Shown here one piece after another: positions 16,165-21,712 of a stretch of DNA of 21,712 nucleotides; position 1 is the stretch's first letter, and each line of letters begins with the position of its first letter. The position numbers were made by a program, and so were the translations under genes. The stretch lies in NCBI GenBank assembly GCA_003514305.1, contig DORE01000065.1, forward strand, positions 17,524 to 39,235. Reading direction: 5' to 3'. Source of the stretch: Gammaproteobacteria bacterium. Lineage in GTDB: Bacteria > Pseudomonadota > Gammaproteobacteria > Pseudomonadales > Pseudohongiellaceae. Under the pieces are notes generated by a model that saw only the letters and a list, made by a program, of their open reading frames with translations, had not been told where the DNA came from and did no database searches.

Positions 16165-16859
16165 AGTTGTTTTCCGACAAAAGTATAACCACGTCCCCAT
16201 ACTGTCTTTATAAAGCGTGGAGTCTTCGAGGTGTCTTTTAACTTTTGCCGCAAACGGCTCACGAGAGTATCGACTGCTCTAGAAAATAGTTCAGCATCTA
16301 TTCCGCGTAACCGGTTCATGAGCTCATCGCGGGTAAATGTTTTATTTGGGAATTGCATGAAGAGTATAAGTAGCTCATATTCCATGGTCGTGAGGTCAAG
16401 CACAGAACCGTCTAGTTTGACTTCGCGCCGAGAAATATCAACATCCAAGCCATTTACAGGCTTTATCTCGCGTTTGATATGATCGTCACTGCTGCGGCGG
16501 AGAATATTGTGGATGCGCGCGACAAGCTCGCGCGGCTCAAAAGGCTTGGGAAGATAGTCATCTGCGCCAAGTTCAAGGCCCACAATACGGTCAGTGACTT
16601 CAGCATGCGCCGTTAGCATAAGAATTGGAAGCTGCCCAAAAATGGAAGACTTGGCCCGTATTTCACGGCAAATTTCAAAGCCATCTTTTTCCGGGAGCAT
16701 GACGTCAAGAATTAATAGATCAGGCTTTATCTTTTTTATCTTTTCAAAGCCTTTGCTTGGAGTAAGGGCGACATGGGCCTGCATTTCATAACGCTCCAAG
16801 TACTTAACAAGCAGCTTGCCTAACTTCTCGTCATCATCAATGATCAGGATTTGCTTCAT
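16161..16859 (-). CDS. Response regulator, OmpR/PhoB family, RstA-like
   Basis: A 232-residue two-domain regulator. The receiver domain (1-120) has the acidic pocket Asp8-Asp10, phospho-acceptor Asp52 in LLILDVMLP, Thr83 and Lys105 (LPKPF). The C-terminal winged helix (about 135-229) shows LTTMEYELLILFMQFPNKTF and the recognition-helix region RAVDTLVSRLRQKL, ending with VWGRGYTF. It is the first gene of a two-gene operon with the kinase. I chose the ATG at 16859 because it gives the canonical MKQILIIDDDEKLGKLL start and has AAGGA 12 bases upstream; the open frame extends ten codons further without a better start. Targets unknown; the divergent protease gene is an obvious candidate. Confidence 0.94.
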   Translation of the reverse strand: MKQILIIDDDEKLGKLLVKYLERYEMQAHVALTPSKGFEKIKKIKPDLLILDVMLPEKDGFEICREIRAKSSIFGQLPILMLTAHAEVTDRIVGLELGADDYLPKPFEPRELVARIHNILRRSSDDHIKREIKPVNGLDVDISRREVKLDGSVLDLTTMEYELLILFMQFPNKTFTRDELMNRLRGIDAELFSRAVDTLVSRLRQKLKDTSKTPRFIKTVWGRGYTFVGKQL

Positions 16860-16888
16860 TGTGTTATTTTTCCTTAAAAAGCACGGCA

Positions 16889-16917
16889 ATGTTACGAGTA
16901 AGATTTGGTGAAATCAA
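16889..16917 (-). promoter_or_regulatory. Candidate promoter of the two-component operon
   Basis: On the minus strand TTGATT (16912-16917) and TAACAT (16889-16894) are separated by 17 bases; each matches the sigma-70 consensus at four of six positions. Initiation near 16882 gives a leader of about 23 bases. Confidence 0.45.
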
Positions 16918-17070
16918 TCGGAAAGAACGTTCAGATTTCCAGAAAAGCGCAGCTAGGTAATGTCTGTTTTGCTCGTGCACGTATGATCTATCAGCGTCTT
17001 GAATTTCCGTACTGGGCCTCCTTAAACTGGCTCAGCTGGCCGTGTAGCCATAAAATGCATTTACTTCCGG

Positions 17071-17123
17071 CCTATCTAGGGCCTTGAATTTGCGGTTATT
17101 GGACCTATCTAGAATTTGGTTAT
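17071..17123 (+). repeat. Imperfect tandem duplication upstream of the protease gene
   Basis: CCTATCTAG occurs at 17071-17079 and again at 17104-17112, a 33-base period. Each copy is followed by GAATTTG (17086-17092 and 17112-17118) and GGTTAT (17094-17099 and 17118-17123). The first copy carries extra bases between the blocks. The second copy includes TAGAAT (17110-17115), which could be the -10 of the protease promoter. The repeat lies directly in front of the gene's ribosome binding site. Confidence 0.7.
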
Positions 17124-17126
17124 AGC

Positions 17127-17132
17127 GAGGAG
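17127..17132 (+). promoter_or_regulatory. Ribosome binding site setting the TTG start of the protease
   Basis: GAGGAG ends 7 bases before the TTG at 17140. The alternative TTG at 17116 lies upstream of this site and would add VIARRLV with no ribosome binding site of its own. Confidence 0.7.
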
Positions 17133-17139
17133 ACTTGTT

Positions 17140-18222
17140 TTGAGATTCTTTAATATTGTTACGGTGATATTTGCTGCAGGCGCTACGCTCCTTGCACTCT
17201 CAGCTACCGGTTCGGCGCGACCTCAGGACTATGCGCAATTCAGTACAGACGATGAATCAAATAATATCGAAATTTTTAAGCGAACTAGTCCTTCGGTGGT
17301 GAATATCACCAACGCCCGAAGGGTAAGATCGTTTTATTCTCTCAATCCGCAGGATGTCCCTCAGGGCAGCGGCACTGGTTTTGTCTGGGATACGCAAGGG
17401 CATATCGTGACTAACTTCCACGTAGTTCAGAAGGCTGATCGGGTTCTGGTCACTCTGCAGGACGGGATGACCTTCGATGCTGTGCCTGTTGGCGTTGCGC
17501 CCAATCATGACTTAGCGGTGCTGAAGATCGAAGCAGACGCCGAGAAACTTATTCCTATCGTACCGGGCGACTCTTCTTTGCTGGAGGTAGGCCGTAAGGT
17601 CGTAGCCATTGGTAATCCTTTCGGCCTCGATACTACGATGACAGTGGGTGTTGTGAGCGCCTTGGGCCGGGAAATCGATTCGGTAACACGACGTAAGATA
17701 TCTGATGTTATTCAGACTGATGCTGCCATTAATCCGGGGAACTCTGGAGGCCCGCTATTGAATTCGCTGGGAGAACTGATAGGCGTTAATACCGCGATTT
17801 ACAGCCCGAGCGGGGGCAGCAGTGGTATCGGTTTTGCGATTCCTGCTAACACAGTCAACCGTATCGTGCCTGAACTTATCCAGTTCGGCCGCATACAAAC
17901 TCCAATGCTTGGCATCAATCTTCTGCCCCAGGCCGAATACTATAGACGCCTCTGGAAGATTGAGGGGGTGATTGTCTTGGATACTGTCGCGGGCGGCGAC
18001 CCCAGACGGCTCGGCATGCGGGGTTTGTCACGGGTGGATGGAGGTCGACTCCGTCTCGGGGACGTAATCGTTCGTTTGGACGAAGAGTCAATTAGCAACG
18101 AAAACGACCTTGCTGCGTTTCTTGAAAACAAACGGGCAGGTGAACGTGTCACTGTAACCACGCGGCGTGATAACCGCGTTATAGAATATGAGATAGAGTT
18201 ACAAGCGCCCCCGATGCCGTGA
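17140..18222 (+). CDS. Periplasmic trypsin-like serine protease with one PDZ domain (Deg1-type)
   Basis: A 360-residue HtrA-family protease. An N-terminal hydrophobic segment (about 4-22) is followed by TGSA, a possible signal peptidase site after Ala26; if uncleaved it would be a DegS-like anchor. The catalytic triad is visible: His94 in TNFHVV, Asp124 in NHDLAVLKI and Ser202 in NPGNSGGPL. A single PDZ domain occupies about 262-350. Within it GLSRVDGGRLRLGDVIVRL resembles the Deg1/HhoA branch (GLxxTxRxxxGxxxLGDII) more than E. coli DegS. Such proteases degrade misfolded envelope proteins. The gene diverges from a two-component system and converges with argH, with 50 bases between them and no clear terminator. 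No rseA/rseB/rpoE genes are nearby, so a DegS role in sigma-E control is not supported by context. Confidence 0.92.
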   Translation: MRFFNIVTVIFAAGATLLALSATGSARPQDYAQFSTDDESNNIEIFKRTSPSVVNITNARRVRSFYSLNPQDVPQGSGTGFVWDTQGHIVTNFHVVQKADRVLVTLQDGMTFDAVPVGVAPNHDLAVLKIEADAEKLIPIVPGDSSLLEVGRKVVAIGNPFGLDTTMTVGVVSALGREIDSVTRRKISDVIQTDAAINPGNSGGPLLNSLGELIGVNTAIYSPSGGSSGIGFAIPANTVNRIVPELIQFGRIQTPMLGINLLPQAEYYRRLWKIEGVIVLDTVAGGDPRRLGMRGLSRVDGGRLRLGDVIVRLDEESISNENDLAAFLENKRAGERVTVTTRRDNRVIEYEIELQAPPMP

Positions 18223-18272
18223 TTTACGATCAGAGTAGCCCTAGAAGCTATTTAGTTGGGTAGGTCGGGAAA

Positions 18273-19685
18273 TCATCGGTGTGCTAAGTTGTATCTGGCT
18301 TTTCTGATGGCCTGGCGCACTTGAGTTGGGGCTGTCCCTCCATGGTGGTCTCGTGCGTTGAGCGAGCCCTCAAGGTTCAGGATTTCAAAAACCTCTCCGC
18401 CGATCCCAGAGTAAAAGCCCTTCATCTCTTCCAACGATAACTCGGGAAGGCCCTTTCTCTGTTTAATGGCTGAAGCGACCGCCTTGCCCACGATTTCATG
18501 GGCGTCCCGGAACGTTACCCCCTGCTTGACCAGATAGTCTGCGAGATCAGTCGCAGTTGCATGACCTTTCATTGCCGCGATGCGCATGTTTTTCCTGTTG
18601 CACTCGATTGCCGGTATCACGGCTAGATAAGCTGAGAGACAGTCTCTCACTGTATCAAGCAAATCGAAAAGCGGTTCTTTGTCTTCTTGATTGTCTCTGT
18701 TGTAGGCCAAGGGTTGAGATTTCATCAGAGTGAGTAAAGACATTAGATGTCCTATCACTCGACCCGTTTTGCCCCGCACTAGCTCTGGGACATCTGGGTT
18801 TTTTTTCTGAGGCATTATTGAAGATCCAGTGCAGAAACGATCAGGCAAATGAATAAAATCAAATTGCGCAGAGGTCCAAAGCACCAGTTCTTCGGAGAAC
18901 CGAGAAAGGTGTGTCATTATGATGCTTGCCGCAGATGCTAACTCGATCGCAAAATCCCTGTCACTAACGGAGTCCAGGGAATTAGCTGTAGGTGCGGAAA
19001 ACCCGAGCAGTTCTGAAGTGTAGTGCCGGTCAATTGGAAACGTTGTCCCTGCAAGAGCCGCAGCACCCAGTGGCGAAAAATTTACTCTTTTTCGGCAATC
19101 TATCAGGCGCTGATAATCTCGGTCTAGCATCTCAAACCAGGCCAACAAGTGATGCCCAAAACTGACAGGCTGAGCAATTTGTAAGTGAGTGAATCCCGGC
19201 ATTACCGTTTCAGCCTCCTGTTCTGCGAGATCAAGAAGAGCGGCTTGGATACCACCAATTAATTCTGCGATGCGATCAATTTCATGGCGTACAAAGAGGC
19301 GAATGTCAGTAGCAACCTGATCGTTGCGAGAGCGGCCGGTGTGTAGTTTCTTACCTACTTCACCAATTCGCCTGGTCAGAGCGGCTTCGATATTCATATG
19401 CACATCTTCTAGTTCAATTTCCCAATCGAAGGCTCCCTTCTCAATAACTGAACGAATGCTTGCCAGTCCTTCAATAATTGCAGAAGCTTCTGCTTGGGTA
19501 AGCTCGCCTACTTTTTGCAGCATGCGGGCATGGGCTATCGAGCCCTCAATATCAAAAGGGTAAAGTCGGCGGTCGAAGGAGACTGAAGCGGTGAAGCGTG
19601 CGACGAACTCATCGGTTGGCTCGGTAAATCTGCCACCCCACATTTTAATGGTGTCTTTAGAATTGTCGGTCATGAAGTTTCTCAT
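18273..19685 (-). CDS. argH: Argininosuccinate lyase
   Basis: ArgH splits argininosuccinate into arginine and fumarate, the last step of arginine synthesis; it is a cytosolic homotetramer of the fumarase/aspartase superfamily. The N-terminus KMWGGRFTEPTDEFVARFTA, the substrate-binding HTGRSRNDQV (115-124), THLQIAQPVSFGHHLLAW (about 166-183) and the family signature GSSIMPQKKNPD (287-298, with the catalytic serine) are all present. At 470 residues it matches the usual 457-470. I used the ATG at 19685, which has AAGG close upstream; a second ATG four codons later is possible. It stands alone here, divergent from hemC. A perfect 6-bp hairpin directly abuts the start codon. Confidence 0.97.
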   Translation of the reverse strand: MRNFMTDNSKDTIKMWGGRFTEPTDEFVARFTASVSFDRRLYPFDIEGSIAHARMLQKVGELTQAEASAIIEGLASIRSVIEKGAFDWEIELEDVHMNIEAALTRRIGEVGKKLHTGRSRNDQVATDIRLFVRHEIDRIAELIGGIQAALLDLAEQEAETVMPGFTHLQIAQPVSFGHHLLAWFEMLDRDYQRLIDCRKRVNFSPLGAAALAGTTFPIDRHYTSELLGFSAPTANSLDSVSDRDFAIELASAASIIMTHLSRFSEELVLWTSAQFDFIHLPDRFCTGSSIMPQKKNPDVPELVRGKTGRVIGHLMSLLTLMKSQPLAYNRDNQEDKEPLFDLLDTVRDCLSAYLAVIPAIECNRKNMRIAAMKGHATATDLADYLVKQGVTFRDAHEIVGKAVASAIKQRKGLPELSLEEMKGFYSGIGGEVFEILNLEGSLNARDHHGGTAPTQVRQAIRKARYNLAHR

Positions 19686-19701
19686 CGTTGCCTTAGCAAC
19701 G
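19686..19701 (-). promoter_or_regulatory. Hairpin abutting the argH start codon
   Basis: In the argH message CGTTGC and GCAACG form a perfect 6-bp stem around a TAAG loop, ending immediately before the ATG. The only Shine-Dalgarno-like bases (AAGG) lie in the loop and the first stem pair, so folding would affect ribosome access. The predicted transcription start (about 19699) is close to the base of the stem, so the hairpin may form only if transcription begins at 19701 or earlier. Confidence 0.5.
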
Positions 19702-19705
19702 TACG

Positions 19706-19734
19706 ATTATAGCAAGCTGCTCCAGCCTGAATAA
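19706..19734 (-). promoter_or_regulatory. argH promoter with extended -10
   Basis: On the minus strand TGCTATAAT (19706-19714) is a perfect extended -10 element. The -35 at a 17-base spacer, TTATTC (19729-19734), is poor, as is usual for extended -10 promoters. The leader would be about 14 bases. Confidence 0.65.
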
Positions 19735-19757
19735 GCAGCTCTGCGTTGAAGGTCAGT

Positions 19758-19786
19758 CAGACAAATTAGTCAATTTCCTTTACTAT
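19758..19786 (+). promoter_or_regulatory. Candidate hemC promoter
   Basis: CAGACA (19758-19763) and TACTAT (19781-19786) are separated by 17 bases; the first matches the -35 consensus in GACA. Initiation near 19793 would give a leader of about 31 bases. It lies back-to-back with the argH promoter. Confidence 0.5.
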
Positions 19787-19823
19787 GCCAATATCTATCA
19801 CTTAGCGCACCCCCCGTGAACTC

Positions 19824-20759
19824 ATGAGCATGCAAGAACTGATTCGTATCGCAACTCGGAAAAGTCCGCTGGCCTTGTGGCAGGCAAATTACGTGAAGGA
19901 AGCCTTGCAGCGTTATCATGACAGGCTCATGGTTGAATTGGTTCCGATGACTACTAGTGGAGACCAGATGCTAGATTCACCTTTGGCGAAAGTGGGAGGC
20001 AAAGGCTTGTTCGTCAAAGAATTGGAAAAAGCCATGCTCGAGGGGCGCGCTGATATCGCAGTACATTCAATGAAGGACGTACCAATGTCCTTGCCGGAAG
20101 GCTTGAAACTGGCAGTAGTTTGTGAAAGAGAAGACCCATCTGATGCCTTAGTCTCTAATAAGTTTTCAACTCTGCCGCAGCTCCCGCAGGGAGCGCGTGT
20201 GGGCACCTCCAGTTTTCGCCGTCAGTGTCAGTTGAAGTCTGAGAGGCCGGACATTCAAATTCTTGATTTGAGGGGGAATGTTGGTACTCGCCTAGGAAAG
20301 CTGGACGCTGGTGAATATGACGCGATCATTCTTGCCTCTGCGGGCTTGATTAGAATTGGTCTGGAGTGTCGAATTAGTGAGCGACTTGCTTTTGACCTCA
20401 GTTTGCCAGCAGGCGGGCAGGGGGCGGTGGGTATTGAATGTCGTGCTAATGATAAGGAAACGGCCGATCTTATCCAATGTCTGCATCATCACGAAACTGC
20501 CATTAGGGTAACCGCGGAACGTGCCGTAAACGCGAGACTGGATGGCGGCTGTCAGGTTCCCATTGCCAGCTATGCGGAAGTGCTGCAAGACAGCATTTGT
20601 CTGCGCGGGCTTGTAGGTGCGCCGGATGGCTCTGTCATCTATCGAAGCCAAAGGTCCGGCTCGACACGGGATGCTAATCAGCTGGGAATCAGTGTCGCGG
20701 AGAATCTATTGTCCCAGGGGGCTCAATCGATACTGGATTCGATTGAGGAAATGACTTGA
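19824..20759 (+). CDS. hemC: Porphobilinogen deaminase (hydroxymethylbilane synthase)
   Basis: HemC condenses four porphobilinogen molecules into hydroxymethylbilane, on the way to haem, sirohaem and cobalamin. The enzyme carries a dipyrromethane cofactor bound to a cysteine, here Cys243 in RLDGGCQVPIASYAE. The N-terminal IRIATRKSPLALWQ, the catalytic aspartate in HSMKDVP (Asp85), RVGTSSFRRQCQL (about 125-137) and DLRGNVGTRLGKL (about 148-160) are standard. Length 311 is typical. The ATG at 19824 gives the expected N-terminus; another ATG two codons later is equally possible, and neither has a clear Shine-Dalgarno sequence. It is followed by hemD after 26 bases. Confidence 0.97.
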   Translation: MSMQELIRIATRKSPLALWQANYVKEALQRYHDRLMVELVPMTTSGDQMLDSPLAKVGGKGLFVKELEKAMLEGRADIAVHSMKDVPMSLPEGLKLAVVCEREDPSDALVSNKFSTLPQLPQGARVGTSSFRRQCQLKSERPDIQILDLRGNVGTRLGKLDAGEYDAIILASAGLIRIGLECRISERLAFDLSLPAGGQGAVGIECRANDKETADLIQCLHHHETAIRVTAERAVNARLDGGCQVPIASYAEVLQDSICLRGLVGAPDGSVIYRSQRSGSTRDANQLGISVAENLLSQGAQSILDSIEEMT

Positions 20760-20785
20760 CGCCGCGAAGTTAAAAAATTACCGCG

Positions 20786-21598
20786 ATGAATCCGAATGTA
20801 AATTTGTCTCGCATGCTGGAAGATCAGGTTGTTCTGATTACCAGAGCGGAGCGTCACCAGGCGTCTTTAAGGACAGCCATCGAAGCTCGATCAGGAGCTT
20901 GGGTCAGCTTACCTTTGATTGATATCGTTCGGCTATCGGATGCAGAGCTTCAGCAAGCACGTAACAGGATTCAGCAGCTCGATCGTTATGACATTATCGT
21001 TTTCGTCAGTCAGAATGCAGCAAGAATTGGCGCGGAATTGATTGCCGATTATTGGCCACAAATGCCGGTAAAGCAGCGGTTTATAGCTTTCGGAAAGGGC
21101 ACTGCAGCCTTGCTTGCAAAAACACTCAATGCCGAAGTAGATTTCCCTGCAGATGGGAGTGACAGTGAAGCAGTCCTGAGGCTGCCTGCATTGAACGATG
21201 TCTCAGGGCGCAGGGTCCTGATTCTGCGAGGCATTGGGGGACGCGAGCATCTCGCAGAGACGCTTAGCCATAGAGGAGCATCTATCGAATACGGGGAGCT
21301 TTATCGACGTATGGTCGAACAACACGATGGCTGGATTGTGGCTGCCGAGTTACGTAGTCGAGGATTGAGCGCGGTTACTGTCCATAGTGGCGAGTCATTG
21401 ACTGCGCTCAATCGGCTCGTCCGTGATCATATGGGCGAGCTTGTCAATGTGCCTCTTGTTGTTCCCTCTGATCGAGTCGCATCAAGAGCGCAGGAAATGG
21501 GATTCCTGAGAGTTCATAATGCGGGTGGGGTGAGTGATGAGATGATGGTTGCAGCCCTAGAAAAATCTATTCGAGCGGAAACTAAGCAGGCCGATTAA
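20786..21598 (+). CDS. hemD: Uroporphyrinogen-III synthase
   Basis: HemD closes hydroxymethylbilane with inversion of ring D to give uroporphyrinogen III. The family is poorly conserved in sequence, but the expected elements are here: VVLITRAERHQ near the N-terminus (about 15-25), IIVFVSQNAARIGAELI (about 71-87), FIAFGKGTAALL (about 98-109), LILRGIGGREHLAETL with EYGELYRR after it, VTVHSGESLTAL and VVPSDRVASRA. Length 270 is within the usual 245-270. Position directly after hemC is the main supporting evidence. The start could instead be the ATG at 20813; no strong ribosome site decides between them. Confidence 0.93.
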   Translation: MNPNVNLSRMLEDQVVLITRAERHQASLRTAIEARSGAWVSLPLIDIVRLSDAELQQARNRIQQLDRYDIIVFVSQNAARIGAELIADYWPQMPVKQRFIAFGKGTAALLAKTLNAEVDFPADGSDSEAVLRLPALNDVSGRRVLILRGIGGREHLAETLSHRGASIEYGELYRRMVEQHDGWIVAAELRSRGLSAVTVHSGESLTALNRLVRDHMGELVNVPLVVPSDRVASRAQEMGFLRVHNAGGVSDEMMVAALEKSIRAETKQAD

Positions 21599-21620
21599 CT
21601 GTTTACTAGTCAAGGGATTC

Positions 21621-21712
21621 ATGGCGGGATTATCAGTGACCGATCAGCCAGAAACATCAAAAATTCTCGACCAAATTTCAAAAGGCACCAATGCAAGCGT
21701 GACGCGTAAGCA
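21621..21712 (+). CDS. Start of a downstream gene, probably hemX (truncated by the window)
   Basis: An ATG at 21621, preceded by AAGGG with a 4-base spacer, opens a frame that stays open for 30 codons to the window edge. The visible residues are polar (MAGLSVTDQPETSKILDQIS and on). The sequence itself does not identify the product. The gene is 22 bases after hemD, where gammaproteobacteria normally carry hemX (a membrane protein with a polar cytoplasmic N-terminus), so hemX is the likeliest identity by context. Confidence 0.55.
   Translation, partial: MAGLSVTDQPETSKILDQISKGTNASVTRK

Larger units (their letters stand above)
16860..17139. other. Divergent intergenic region between the response regulator and protease genes (280 bases)
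   Basis: It contains the regulator promoter near its left end and an imperfect tandem duplication near its right end (17071-17123). Between them, roughly 16920-17070, I see no gene, hairpin with T-run or recognisable operator. Confidence 0.5.

Noticed and set aside
16162..16200. Upstream start of the histidine kinase at 16200
   Set aside because: It lies within the regulator gene, adds a non-membrane-like leader, and the ATG at 16164 has a standard ATGA coupling.
17140..18222. Assignment of the protease as DegS of the sigma-E pathway
   Set aside because: The PDZ sequence is closer to the Deg1/HhoA branch, and no rseA, rseB or rpoE is nearby.
18223..18272. Possible bidirectional terminator between the protease gene and argH
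   Set aside because: Only a 4-bp TAGC/GCTA stem is present and there is no T-run.

Overview
The window looks like chromosomal DNA from a gammaproteobacterium, probably a free-living or marine Pseudomonadales/Cellvibrionales-type organism. The evidence is gene order: a TonB-family gene sits between gshB and yqgE/algH, as in the Pseudomonas tonB3 locus; lptM-lysA-dapF-DUF484 are in the usual gammaproteobacterial order; and argH lies next to hemC-hemD and a probable hemX. There are no rRNA or tRNA genes, insertion sequences, CRISPR arrays, integrases or attachment sites that I can see. The species assignment is inference.

Layout. (1) 1-1986, minus strand: gshB, a TonB-family protein and the truncated start of yqgE/algH form a compact operon. 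(2) 2179-4582, plus strand: an uncharacterised four-helix membrane protein is translationally coupled to two GT2 glycosyltransferases of the rhamnosyltransferase type. (3) 4593-10792, minus strand: lptM, lysA, dapF and DUF484, followed where xerC usually stands by a 1059-residue three-domain glycosyltransferase (GT2, coiled coil, GT2, GT4-like). (4) 11112-14820, plus strand: a GldA/GldF/GldG-type ABC exporter with a periplasmic auxiliary subunit. (5) 14833-16859, minus strand: an OmpR-type response regulator and histidine kinase with an ATGA overlap. (6) 17140-18222, plus strand: a periplasmic trypsin/PDZ protease of Deg1 type. (7) 18273-19685, minus strand: argH. (8) 19824-21712, plus strand: hemC, hemD and the start of a probable hemX.

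How the genes fit together. Many of them concern the cell envelope: diaminopimelate/lysine supply for peptidoglycan, LptM for LPS-transport maturation, three glycosyltransferases for a surface polysaccharide or glycoconjugate, a TonB energiser, a Gld-type ABC complex, a two-component system and a periplasmic quality-control protease. The rest are housekeeping (glutathione, arginine, tetrapyrrole synthesis). The most accessory-looking stretch is the glycosyltransferase block at 2.2-7.8 kb, which lies between two conserved loci. I found no clear sign of an entirely new system. The most unusual points are the three-domain glycosyltransferase in the xerC position, the Gld operon without its usual DUF4340 partner, and several small regulatory-looking structures in intergenic DNA.
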